Source: Marinobacterium litorale DSM 23545 (GTDB lineage Bacteria; Pseudomonadota; Gammaproteobacteria; Pseudomonadales; Balneatricaceae). Taken from it: a stretch of 64,000 nt of DNA. The notes beneath the pieces are model-generated. The model was not told the origin of the DNA and did not search any database. It saw nothing but the letters and a program-made list of their open reading frames with translations. Position numbers and translations under genes: made by a program. Below, in pieces: positions 49,205 through 56,873 of the stretch (the stretch's first letter is position 1; each line of letters opens with the position of its first letter). Location of the stretch: NCBI RefSeq assembly GCF_000428985.1, contig NZ_AUAZ01000009.1:62001-126000 (forward strand), given 5' to 3'.

Positions 49205-49945
49205 CTACCGGGGGTTTCGGTATTCGCCATACATCGCATTGACCCATTTGAAGAAGGGCCGCTCCCTATGTGCTTCGCGCAGCTCACGCACCGGCCCCGG
49301 GAATACCGAGTCGATCTCTCTATTTGATCGCCCGGGTGCGCAATAGGGTGAAAGCAGGGCACAGGCGGCCAGGTCTGCCCGTGAAAACTGGTCGCCAACT
49401 AAAAATCGCTTCCCGGCCAATACCTCATCCAACCGGTCCAAGGCGGTTTCAAACCGTTCCTTGGCTGCGGCAGCTGTCTCGGCATTAATTCCCATAAAAT
49501 CGATCATTTTCGCCCGCACCTTGGGGTAGATAACCGCAAACAACGGTCTGCCATACCAGGGCGCACCATCAAGCAGGAAGTTCAGGGCACACTTTCGATC
49601 AGGCAGGGCATAGTAGTAAAACCATAGCCTGAGCGTGGAGCCTATCTCTTCATCAACAAACCTCTCCCAGGCCCGTGCTTCTTCAGCCAGCGCAGGATCG
49701 CCCGGCGTCAGCGGATACTCGGGGTATTGCTCATCCAGGTAGTTAAGGATTTGGGCTGAGCCCTGCACAATCTGTCCGTTATCAACGATGATCGGCACGC
49801 TGCTTTGGGGTGCCAGCTTGCCGGTAACCTTCAGATGCAGGCCAGGTAACAGATTCCGGACGGAGAACGGCAATCCTTTGTAGTCGAGATTCCATCGGGT
49901 CTTTTCGCAAAAATGCGAAAACTTAAACTGATAAAGCGTGATCAT
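49205..49945 (-). CDS. Glutathione S-transferase family protein
   Basis: 246 residues. An N-terminal thioredoxin-like domain (MITLYQFKFSHFCEKTRW, with SVPIIVDNGQIVQGS cis-Pro region) and an all-helical C-terminal domain. The SHFCEK site resembles Omega/Cys-type GSTs or microsomal PGES-2-like proteins. The start at 49945 is set by an ATGA overlap with the upstream peptidase gene. Substrate is unknown. Confidence 0.82.
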   Translation of the reverse strand: MITLYQFKFSHFCEKTRWNLDYKGLPFSVRNLLPGLHLKVTGKLAPQSSVPIIVDNGQIVQGSAQILNYLDEQYPEYPLTPGDPALAEEARAWERFVDEEIGSTLRLWFYYYALPDRKCALNFLLDGAPWYGRPLFAVIYPKVRAKMIDFMGINAETAAAAKERFETALDRLDEVLAGKRFLVGDQFSRADLAACALLSPYCAPGRSNREIDSVFPGPVRELREAHRERPFFKWVNAMYGEYRNPR

Positions 49946-50457
49946 TCCCACAATTCCCCAAAACGGTCCCGGTGGCATAGATACAACCGCAGATCGAACT
50001 CCAGCTGGTGGTAATCCGGCTCCATGTGGCAGCAGAGTTTATAGAATGCCTTACCATGCTCTTTCTCGCGCAGATGCGCCAGTTCATGAACCAGAATCAT
50101 CCGCAGCAGAGGTTCCGGCACCCGCCGAAACAGCGAAGAAACCCGGATCTCGTTCTTGGCCTTGAGCTTTTTACCCTGCACCCGCGACACATAGGTATGC
50201 AGGCCCAGCGCATTGTTGATCACATGGATCTTGTCATCGTACACCACCTTGCTGATCGGTGATGAACTGCGCATGTACTGATTCTTGATCCCCTGAGCAT
50301 ACTCATACAGCGCTTTCTCCGACCCCAGCTCATGAGCCTGTGGATATTTCCTCAACAGCCAGGCGCCGGCTTTGTTGGCATCGAGCAGGGTCCGGGCCTG
50401 CTGCTGGACTTCGGGGCTGTAGCAGCTGAGGTAGTTGAGTTGCTTAGAGTTGTTCAT
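49942..50457 (-). CDS. YgjP-like zinc metallopeptidase (DUF45/WLM type)
   Basis: 171 residues with the zinc site HELAHLREKEHGKAFY (HExxH plus third His), the mark of the YgjP family, distant relatives of SprT. These are predicted intracellular proteases of unknown target. The gene is coupled to the GST gene by a 4-bp overlap. Confidence 0.82.
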   Translation of the reverse strand: MNNSKQLNYLSCYSPEVQQQARTLLDANKAGAWLLRKYPQAHELGSEKALYEYAQGIKNQYMRSSSPISKVVYDDKIHVINNALGLHTYVSRVQGKKLKAKNEIRVSSLFRRVPEPLLRMILVHELAHLREKEHGKAFYKLCCHMEPDYHQLEFDLRLYLCHRDRFGELWE

Positions 50458-50491
50458 AGACGCCGAAACAGTCCACCTCTCGTGAAAACAG

Positions 50492-50998
50492 TCAATGGGG
50501 TTCTACCGGGCCTGCAGACTCTCCCTCAGCCTCTGGTTCATCACGACGTGAGCGCTCGGATAACACCATAAACCCATAGGTTACCCCAAGGGCTAGTACT
50601 ACGGCGGCCAGTGACAGAACCTCAAGCGCATCCAACTTATCAAAGTCCAACACAATGACCTTTCGGGCAACCGCCATCAGCGCCGTGGCGAGAACCAGCT
50701 TGACCGGAATCTCGGCGCTACTGAGGTAGATTCGGATGTTCACAAAAATCTCGATGGCCACCAGTACGGCGAGAAACGCGGCAAAACTCTCGAAAATGTC
50801 GCTGATATTGAGAAGAAAGACGGGCGGAGCGGTCAGTCGCTGGTAAAGCACGTAGACCACGTCACCGATGCCGAAAAAGATCACGATCACCATCAGGATG
50901 GCCAGCAGCTTAACGGCAAAGCGAATCGCGTAATGACTCCAGCGAATGATCGGATCGGGTTCGTTTAACGGCAGTTCAATGTGTGAATCCCGCTTCAT
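50492..50998 (-). CDS. psiE: PsiE-family membrane protein
   Basis: 168 residues, four membrane helices, matching the phosphate-starvation-inducible PsiE family (VKLLAILMVIVIFFGIGDVV and RKVIVLDF segments). The E. coli gene is controlled by PhoB and CRP, but its function is unclear. The ATG at 50998 lies 5 bp past the marC stop and is preferred over a TTG at 51013. Cotranscribed with marC. Confidence 0.85.
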   Translation of the reverse strand: MKRDSHIELPLNEPDPIIRWSHYAIRFAVKLLAILMVIVIFFGIGDVVYVLYQRLTAPPVFLLNISDIFESFAAFLAVLVAIEIFVNIRIYLSSAEIPVKLVLATALMAVARKVIVLDFDKLDALEVLSLAAVVLALGVTYGFMVLSERSRRDEPEAEGESAGPVEPH

Positions 50999-51003
50999 AC
51001 CAG

Positions 51004-51624
51004 TTACCCCCAAGTCCTAACGTAAGTCGAAACACCTTCAATCACGTGGTCCGCTGCTACCGCAGCAATCAGAAAACCCATGGTCCGGCTGGCAATGCTC
51101 GCCCCGGCACGTCCAATAACGCGTTGGATCACCGGCGCTAAAAGAAGCAACAGCAACGTGCAAAGTAACACGGTTACAAGCAATAAGATCGATACTACCT
51201 GCTCTTCCAATGAGTGCCGATGGCTGTCGGTCATCAGAATGGTCGCCAGGATGGCCCCGGGAGAGGCAATAGAGGGGATTGCCAGAGGATAGACAGCGAG
51301 ATCTTCATTTTTACCGATCTGATCAATCTCGTCATCCGGCTTGCTAGACCCAAAAATCATCGTCAGCGCGAAAATAAACAGAATAAGGCCACCGGCCACC
51401 TGAAACGATGCCAGGGGAAGATCCATCGCCTGCAAAAGCGCTTCACCGGCGATACCGAAAAACAGCAATACACCGGACGCGACAAGCGTGGCCTTTAACG
51501 CGAGCCTGCGTTGTTCCTTGAGAGACAGTCCTGCAGCAACCGCAAGAAAAACCGGCACCGTGCCGATCGGGTCCACCACCGCCCACAGCAACACAAACTC
51601 ATTCAACAACGCTACAAAATCCAT
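51004..51624 (-). CDS. MarC-family integral membrane protein
   Basis: 206 residues, six membrane helices. The VDPIGTVPVFLA segment and SIASPGAILATIL loop identify the MarC/NAAT family. Members have been called amino acid transporters or marC-like proteins; the role is unsettled. It is the first gene of a pair with psiE. Confidence 0.87.
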   Translation of the reverse strand: MDFVALLNEFVLLWAVVDPIGTVPVFLAVAAGLSLKEQRRLALKATLVASGVLLFFGIAGEALLQAMDLPLASFQVAGGLILFIFALTMIFGSSKPDDEIDQIGKNEDLAVYPLAIPSIASPGAILATILMTDSHRHSLEEQVVSILLLVTVLLCTLLLLLLAPVIQRVIGRAGASIASRTMGFLIAAVAADHVIEGVSTYVRTWG

Positions 51625-51775
51625 ATGTTGGTCCAGTCAGTGCTGACTATGCGCCACAGCAGCGGTGGTTCAGTGCGAGATTCTTTATCGCATCGTTTCT
51701 CTGTCGATGTTGTGAGTTACGAAGTTCCTCGTTATTTGGTTGTACCCGGCCGCTTAAAGTTCCAGAACTGACTGC

Positions 51776-52081
51776 TTAATCGGCCGTCAGCTTGGCTCTC
51801 ACGCTCTGAACCTTGTCCTCGATACTCTGCTCCCTGTCAGTCCGGGTGCCAAGGCGCATGGAGGAGCTGATACGCGGCGCGCCCATCTCATGAACCACCT
51901 CATGGCAACGTTTCACCGCAGCCATCACATCATCCCAGTCACCCTCGATATTGGTGCCATAGGCATGCATCTGATGCTCAAGGCCGGTTTCCTCAAGCAC
52001 ACGCTGACAGGCAGTGACGTACTCGGAAACCGAAACGCCAACGCCCAGTGGAATCACACAGAGATCGATCATTACTTTCAT
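51776..52081 (-). CDS. Thiamine-binding (MTH1187/YkoF-type) protein
   Basis: 101 residues, UPF0045 family. The MIDLCVIPLGVGVSVSEYV start, EHQMHAYGTNIEGDWDDVMAA and RISSSMRLGTRTD match this group of small ferredoxin-like tetramers that bind thiamine. No signal peptide, so it is cytoplasmic. It begins a run of small, independently spaced minus-strand genes. Confidence 0.82.
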   Translation of the reverse strand: MKVMIDLCVIPLGVGVSVSEYVTACQRVLEETGLEHQMHAYGTNIEGDWDDVMAAVKRCHEVVHEMGAPRISSSMRLGTRTDREQSIEDKVQSVRAKLTAD

Positions 52082-52129
52082 AGAGCACCTGTTGGATCTA
52101 TTGGGATCGTTTAAAGGACTGAGGGTATT

Positions 52130-52447
52130 TTAGATGCCATACTCACGCTCTACTTTCGCCACTCTTACCCGAAAATCTGAGTACCAGGTTTCATGGCCAA
52201 TCCGTTGGGCCTCGCGGTGCTCGCTGTGCTTCTTCCAGTTAGCAATATCCTCCAGGCTCTCCCAATATGAGACGGTGATACCCAAGCCCTCCCGCGCAGA
52301 CTCTACGCCCAAAAAACCGGGCTGGGATGCGGCCAGCGCTACCATACGCTCCGCTATCTCCCTATAACCATTGTCCCCTTCGGTTCGATGGCTGCTGAAG
52401 ATAACCGCGTAATAGGGCGGTTCCGGGGTTTTCGCTATCTCTGACAT
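52130..52447 (-). CDS. Antibiotic biosynthesis monooxygenase (ABM)-fold protein
   Basis: 105 residues. A dimeric ferredoxin-like ABM domain: YYAVIFSSHRT, PGFLGVESAREGLGITVSYWESLEDIANW and a C-terminal VAKVER. Members include quinone monooxygenases and haem-degrading enzymes, but most are uncharacterised. The ATG at 52447 is chosen as the first with normal family start. Confidence 0.8.
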   Translation of the reverse strand: MSEIAKTPEPPYYAVIFSSHRTEGDNGYREIAERMVALAASQPGFLGVESAREGLGITVSYWESLEDIANWKKHSEHREAQRIGHETWYSDFRVRVAKVEREYGI

Positions 52448-52493
52448 GGGACCTCTCCATATTGGACGCAGTCTCAAAAACTACCTATGTTGG

Positions 52494-52994
52494 CTAAGAG
52501 CACTGCCGCACCACAACCTCTACGTTAAACCCTTCGGATTCGGCAGGTGGTTCAAAGTAAGCAGTTACCATCCGAAACACCTCCTCCGTATCGAACTGTG
52601 CTCGTTCTGGCTGATCCTTCTGGCGTTGCCTTAACTGCTGTAAACAGGTTTCGTCATCCAGCGCCAGATAGTAGAGCTGGTGAGGGATGCCGCGCTCAGC
52701 GTATATTTCCTTGAACCAGGTCCTTTGTTTCCGGGTATTTCCAGGGAAGTCCAGAACCACGTTGGTACCCGCTACGAGCATCTGCTCAACATGTTTTTTG
52801 AGTACCGGCTTCAGACGGGACGAGTATCTGAGGTAATCATTGAAATTATTGATCTCTCCGGGAAAAAGCGAGGCTAACCATTCATCCTCTGAAATAAGCA
52901 CAGCTCCACGTTCTCGGGCTATTTGGGACGCCAAGGTGCTTTTACCCGCTCCCATCTTGCCACAGAAAACCACCAACGTTCCGTAAGCGCTCAT
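52494..52994 (-). CDS. P-loop ATP-binding protein (small kinase-like)
   Basis: 166 residues. Walker A GKMGAGKSTLAS at the N-terminus, a later ISEDEWL and a VVLDFPGNTRKQR segment: the fold of AAA_33/zeta-toxin-like small kinases. The true substrate is unknown. AT content is slightly higher than in core genes. Confidence 0.78.
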   Translation of the reverse strand: MSAYGTLVVFCGKMGAGKSTLASQIARERGAVLISEDEWLASLFPGEINNFNDYLRYSSRLKPVLKKHVEQMLVAGTNVVLDFPGNTRKQRTWFKEIYAERGIPHQLYYLALDDETCLQQLRQRQKDQPERAQFDTEEVFRMVTAYFEPPAESEGFNVEVVVRQCS

Positions 52995-53083
52995 TGCTTA
53001 CTCCTTATGCATAACACTTCATCGGGAAAGCCAAAAGAGGGTTTTCCGTGACCCAGCAACTCAGGGGTGACCATTTTGATCTT

Positions 53084-53497
53084 TTATAAATCAGTCACTT
53101 TGGTGCTCATCAGCGCAGTGTTGCCAGAGAAACCAAACTTCTCGTACAACCCTTGAGCATCCCGGGTTTGCAGCACCATCTGGGTTCCCTTTATAACCGG
53201 ATGCATAACCAGGCTTTCCATCATCCACTGCCCCAACCCGCTGCCCCTATACTCGGGTGCAACGACAATATCGGCAACCCAGGTAAACGTAGCCCCATCG
53301 GTGACGGCCCGCCCAAAGCCAATCTGTGTGGAGCCATGGAAAAGACTAAAACAGAGAGAGCCTGCCACCATACGCTCTACAATCTCTGGTGACCGACGCC
53401 CGGCCCAATAGGTTTGGGCAAGCAAAGCATGGACGACATCCAGCTGGACCCGGGATCTGTCGTCAGTAATTAAATAATCGCCTTTGCGCCACTCCAT
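53084..53497 (-). CDS. GNAT-family N-acetyltransferase
   Basis: 137 residues. Acetyl-CoA site VAPEYRGSGLGQWMM (motif A) and a C-terminal LYEKFGFSG. The first segment VVHALLAQTYWAGRRSPEIVERM resembles a group of GNATs seen in accessory regions. Substrate not evident. Confidence 0.85.
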   Translation of the reverse strand: MEWRKGDYLITDDRSRVQLDVVHALLAQTYWAGRRSPEIVERMVAGSLCFSLFHGSTQIGFGRAVTDGATFTWVADIVVAPEYRGSGLGQWMMESLVMHPVIKGTQMVLQTRDAQGLYEKFGFSGNTALMSTKVTDL

Positions 53498-53539
53498 CGA
53501 CCATTACTCACTGATTTATAAAGCTTTTAAAAATTCAAA

Positions 53540-53553
53540 GCCTCATGGGAGGC
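53540..53553 (-). terminator. Hairpin with T-rich tail downstream of the PhzF gene
   Basis: GCCTC, 4 bases, GAGGC. On the minus strand it is followed by TTTGAATTTTT, about 95 nt past the PhzF stop. It is a short stem, so moderate confidence only. Confidence 0.4.
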
Positions 53554-53647
53554 ATCATCCTACGCATGTAAAAACTCATTTCTTGGTGCTTAATACACAC
53601 CTGACTGGCATTACAGGCGGGGCAGGGGTAGGCGAATCGTGCCCCGG

Positions 53648-54481
53648 CTACAGCTCGATCTCACCACGAATCACTTCAACGGTTTGGCCGCCAACCCAGA
53701 TTTCACCGGCGTCTTGGCGCAGATAAGCCCGGCCGGCGCGTTGCAGAATAGTGCCCTGAGCCGCGGTATAGGGAGCTTCGATCAGGCCGTCTTTAATCAA
53801 CCACTGGGCGAGGCTCGCATTGAGGCTGCCGGTGACCGGGTCCTCGTAGCCTCCCTCACCGATAAAAGAGCGGACTTCAATGTCTGCTTCCTGACCCGGA
53901 GGATAACGTCCGACAACACCCAGGTTGAGCGGCGCAAGGGTGGCCCAGTCCGGCTTGAGCGCCAAAACCCGTTGTGCAGACTCCAGCATCACTGCGCACC
54001 AGCCCGGGCCATTGTCCACCCACTGGTGGCCCACTATATCCGCCGGGGATAAGTTGAAGGCCGCCATTACTTTGCTGAGCACATCGTCTTCCAGTGGACC
54101 GGAGCGGATCAACGGGGGTGCCGCAAACTCCAGAGAGGTACCTTCTCGTTTTACATGGACAAGGCCCACGCCGCACTGCTGTACAACCAGGTTTGGGTCC
54201 CTGGGCATCCCACCGGCGGCTAACCAGGCGTAACAGGTGCCTAAGGTGGGGTGGCCGGCAAAAGGCAGCTCACAGGCCGGCGAGAAGATTCGCACCCGGT
54301 AATCGGCTTTTGGGTCTTCCGGTTTTAGCAGAAAGGTGGTTTCCGACAGGTTTGTCCAGCGCGCAATGGCATGCATCTTCTCATCAGAGAGGCCGTCCGC
54401 ATCGTGAACAACAGCCAGCGGGTTACCGGAAAGAGGGTCGGCGGAGAACACATTCACTTGCGAGTATTTGAAACAGGCCAT
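53648..54481 (-). CDS. PhzF-family isomerase-like protein
   Basis: 277 residues. The YSQVNVFSADPLSGNPLAVV start, the SETTFLL segment with the catalytic Glu, and FAGHPTLGTCYAW are the PhzF/YddE hallmarks. The fold resembles diaminopimelate epimerase. PhzF isomerises in phenazine synthesis, but most family members have other, unknown substrates; no other phenazine genes are here. Confidence 0.9.
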   Translation of the reverse strand: MACFKYSQVNVFSADPLSGNPLAVVHDADGLSDEKMHAIARWTNLSETTFLLKPEDPKADYRVRIFSPACELPFAGHPTLGTCYAWLAAGGMPRDPNLVVQQCGVGLVHVKREGTSLEFAAPPLIRSGPLEDDVLSKVMAAFNLSPADIVGHQWVDNGPGWCAVMLESAQRVLALKPDWATLAPLNLGVVGRYPPGQEADIEVRSFIGEGGYEDPVTGSLNASLAQWLIKDGLIEAPYTAAQGTILQRAGRAYLRQDAGEIWVGGQTVEVIRGEIEL

Positions 54482-54548
54482 GATGAATCATCCTTTCCAT
54501 ACCGGGTGCTGCGCTCTATTGCAGCCCCGGTGTCCTATATTGATAAGA

Positions 54549-54770
54549 TTATGAATCAGGCCCGCAGCATCCGGAGCCTTGCTGGATGGGCGGGCAGGGT
54601 ACGGTGCCATAAGAGCAGAAGACGCAGCAGTCGCCCTGTTTGGGCTTGAGCAAAGACTGGCAGGATTCACACTCATAGAAATACTGGCAGGCGTCCGTCG
54701 GCATGGTCTCCGTTTTCTGATGACCACAGTGCGGACATGTGAGTGTGGATTCCAATACAAGACCAACCAT
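54549..54770 (-). CDS. GDCCVxC-motif cysteine-rich protein
   Basis: 73 residues with ten cysteines. A CPHCGH knuckle at the N-terminus, CESC, the family motif GDCCVFC and a SGCCGPDS tail. Some relatives carry selenocysteine; here all positions are ordinary cysteine codons. Probably a small metal-binding protein, often annotated near mercury or heavy-metal genes; no such genes are adjacent. Confidence 0.8.
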   Translation of the reverse strand: MVGLVLESTLTCPHCGHQKTETMPTDACQYFYECESCQSLLKPKQGDCCVFCSYGTVPCPPIQQGSGCCGPDS

Positions 54771-54886
54771 CACCCTGCTCTCCTGAAATAGCGCGTTCAG
54801 TAAAAGGGATTGAACACCGTAGGCTGCCAGCGCAACCGCACAGGGATAACATTAGGAGATCATCATCCTCAATGCCAGAGCCACTT

Positions 54887-55207
54887 TTACGTTGAGTCCG
54901 ATTGCTGGCCGTTGCCCAGCATATAGGCTCGAAGCTGCCTTTCCTCGCGCATGATATAGAGTATGAAAACCCGCTCCTCATCTTCACGATAAAAAATACG
55001 ACAGGGAGGTACTACAACCTCTCTATATACGGAATTGGGGAGCTCAGGAGGTATCCGCCCCGATTGCGGGAATGCACTCAAACGATCAGTTTTACCAAAG
55101 ATGGTCTGGACTAGATGACTCGCAGCGGCGGGATTATCCAGAGCAACATATTCCGCAATGGCTTCCAGTTGTTGCAGAGCCGGCTCAGTCCAGATTACTT
55201 CAGCCAC
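54887..55207 (-). CDS. ParE/RelE-type toxin
   Basis: 106 residues from a GTG start that overlaps the antitoxin stop by 13 bp. WTEPALQQLEAIAEYVALDN, LSAFPQSGR and a REVVVPPCRIFYRED-type beta segment are the ParE/RelE toxin fold. ParE members poison gyrase, RelE members cleave mRNA; I cannot choose between them from sequence alone. Confidence 0.87.
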   Translation of the reverse strand: MAEVIWTEPALQQLEAIAEYVALDNPAAASHLVQTIFGKTDRLSAFPQSGRIPPELPNSVYREVVVPPCRIFYREDEERVFILYIMREERQLRAYMLGNGQQSDST

Positions 55208-55452
55208 TTACTCATTTTCTCCCGGGCCTCGCTCTGGCTATACGTTCTTTCATCGAGTACAGCCCGTTCTCCCCGCGAGAGCCCCTCAAGTACTTCGAGC
55301 CGACGCTGCATAAATTCGTAATCCTGCACATCTACAAGATAAGCCGATGGCTGGCCATGCTCTGTGATCAGTACCGGCTCTTTGGTCAGATGCAGATCCG
55401 CCAGGATTTTTGTGGCCTGACGCTTGAGGTTGGTAACAAGCTCAACTTTCAT
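55195..55452 (-). CDS. Phd/YefM-type antitoxin
   Basis: 85 residues. MKVELVTNLKRQATKILADL at the N-terminus (DNA-binding) and GQPSAYLVDVQDYEFM, typical of Phd/YefM antitoxins, with a charged C-terminal toxin-binding tail. The start at 55452 is set by homology. The gene comes first in the pair, and a 20-bp palindrome lies upstream as the expected autoregulatory operator. Confidence 0.87.
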   Translation of the reverse strand: MKVELVTNLKRQATKILADLHLTKEPVLITEHGQPSAYLVDVQDYEFMQRRLEVLEGLSRGERAVLDERTYSQSEAREKMSKWLK

Positions 55453-55477
55453 GGGTTCATCCTGATCTCGGGTTGAT

Positions 55478-55497
55478 AGTGACACTATAGTATCACT
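55478..55497. promoter_or_regulatory. Operator-like palindrome of the toxin-antitoxin pair
   Basis: A 20-bp inverted repeat centred on TATA, 9 of 10 base pairs matching (AGTGA.ACTA half-sites), 25 bp upstream of the antitoxin ATG. Position and symmetry fit the antitoxin binding site overlapping the promoter. Confidence 0.7.
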
Positions 55498-55582
55498 CTT
55501 TAAACTGAACAATCAGGGCGGCTTGGGTAACGCTGGCTCTGAAAAGAGTCGGCGTGATAAGGAATCAGTACCGGGAACCGCG

Positions 55583-55799
55583 GTAGTGCAGGTTTCGCCT
55601 GCTGGCGAGTTAAGGTACTTGTACGGACAAGTACCTTAACGATCCGAAACCGCCCCTGCAGCTTGGCCCGCTATACGGGCTTCCCTGTGCTTCTCGTCTG
55701 AAAGAGCGGGACGGGAAACTCACCGCTTCGCGGCTCAAACAACCCGTCCCTTATCTCTCTTTCAGCCTGCGATGCTCGGCTGCACTGAAGGGGGAGTAA
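55583..55799. repeat. Structured repeat element, left copy (inverted relative to the right copy)
   Basis: About 217 bp, about 85% identical (about 30 differences in about 208 positions, hand count) to the reverse complement of 56604-56825. Read on the plus strand it folds into successive hairpins: CGCC/GGCG (55596-55607); a perfect 14-bp stem with ACGG loop (55609-55640); GCCCG/CGGGC (55666-55680); and a compound stem of 9 bp (55698-55706 with 55757-55765) plus 8 bp (55708-55715 with 55743-55750). It lies downstream of the GIY-YIG gene and upstream of the antitoxin. No open frame is conserved. Confidence 0.9.
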
Positions 55800-55844
55800 T
55801 GCTGCAATCAGTTGCCTTTGAGCCAGCAAAACGCCAACTCATTT

Positions 55845-56420
55845 TTACTCTGACTTCGCCTGATGTCTTCGCTTCTCAGTCCGCTCAATACGGCCCTCTT
55901 TCATCAGCAGTCCGAGAAGGCTGTAGGTTAAATAGTCCTTTGAGCCGCCCCCATAATCGGACTGAAGTCCGAGATATTTAGCAGCATCTGAGTTTTTAAT
56001 CCCTTCAGGATTTGCTTTGGCCAATTCCATGACTGCGCTTTTCAGTATACCAAGCCCCATCTGAGCTTTTTCGTAGCAGCCTTCCGGAATATTTATCCTG
56101 GCCTTTTCCGATATATTCTCAGGATTTGGTTGGACCCTATTGGTTAACAGCCCACCCCTAGAACGAATGCCGAATGCGGCAATCAACTCAGCTTCAATTT
56201 TGAGTGCCTGCTCTTCAGTGAGATTATCGGTGATTACTGTATGCAGAACCGAACGGCCAGAATCATGTATAGCTTTGATAACTCGCCCTTTATCGCTCTC
56301 ATCCTCCACTGTCTGATGTTCCCAAGCGCGATTGCCAGTGCCCTTGCCAATATAAAAGGTTTTTGCAGGTCGCTCTCTAGGGTCTTTCAACGCATAAACA
56401 TAAAATGGATTCTGAGCCAT
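55845..56420 (-). CDS. GIY-YIG nuclease-domain protein with C-terminal winged-helix-like region
   Basis: 191 residues. Near the N-terminus lies the GIY-YIG pair (YVYALKD and FYIGKGTGNR), followed by an acidic helix IEAELIAAFG that supplies the likely catalytic Glu and an N in LLTNRVQPN, as in LEM-3-like GIY-YIG domains. Residues about 125-185 (ELAKANPEGIKNSDAAKYLG ... LLGLLMKEGRIERT) look like a winged helix, hence DNA binding. GC content is lower than in the core genes. The gene lies between two inverted structured repeats and has no recognisable partner genes, methyltransferase or restriction subunit. Confidence 0.8.
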   Translation of the reverse strand: MAQNPFYVYALKDPRERPAKTFYIGKGTGNRAWEHQTVEDESDKGRVIKAIHDSGRSVLHTVITDNLTEEQALKIEAELIAAFGIRSRGGLLTNRVQPNPENISEKARINIPEGCYEKAQMGLGILKSAVMELAKANPEGIKNSDAAKYLGLQSDYGGGSKDYLTYSLLGLLMKEGRIERTEKRRHQAKSE

Positions 56421-56603
56421 ATATCTTCCTAGATTTAACAACCCTAATAGCGCGCATGCGCAGACTTATCCTTAATCTCCTCATAGTGAACCAAAACGCC
56501 CATACCTTGCCAGAGCCAAACCACTACGGCGGATTGGTAGACAAGGCCAGATAAAAAGTTGAGCTCTCGAGATGGACAATGCAACCAGCTAGGGGCACGA
56601 CAC
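56421..56603. other. Spacer between the GIY-YIG start and the right repeat
   Basis: 183 bp with a GCGCATGCGC palindrome (56452-56461) and no coding frame. Likely contains the promoter of the nuclease gene, but no clear elements are visible. Confidence 0.4.
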
Positions 56604-56825
56604 GTACTACCCCTTCAGCGCAGCCGAGCATCGCAGGCTGAAAGAGAGACAAGGGACAGGTTGTTTGAGTGACGAAGGAGCGAGTTTCCTGTCCCGCTCT
56701 TTCAGGCGAGAAGCACAGGGGAATCGGCACAGCCGATCAAGCTGCGGGGCGGTTTGGGATTGTTAAGGGACTTGTCCGCACAAGTCCCTTAACTCGCCTT
56801 CAGGCGAAATCTGAACCCTCTACGG
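56604..56825. repeat. Structured repeat element, right copy
   Basis: The partner of 55583-55799 in opposite orientation, so it reads in the direction of the GIY-YIG gene. Stems on the plus strand: CTGAAAGAG with CTCTTTCAG (56638-56646, 56697-56705), GGGACAGG with CCTGTCCC (56653-56660, 56688-56695), ATCGG/CCGAT (56723-56737), a perfect 14-bp stem with CCGC loop (56762-56793), and CGCC/GGCG (56795-56806). Where the copies differ inside stems, both strands change together. A 183-bp spacer separates it from the gene start. Confidence 0.9.
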
Positions 56826-56873
56826 GCACAGCGGCTCAGAAGCTATTAGCCCAAAATGCTAAAGCTGGCATCC

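Noticed and set aside
55583-56825. The inverted arms as integron attC sites
   Set aside because: The hairpin-rich layout is suggestive, but I find no GTTRRRY/RYYYAAC core pair in the right place, the two copies point in opposite directions, and no integrase is in the window.
55583-56825. The unit as a retron, group I intron or IS200/IS605 element
   Set aside because: No reverse transcriptase, no interrupted gene or intron core I can recognise, and no TnpA/TnpB. Only a GIY-YIG gene is present.
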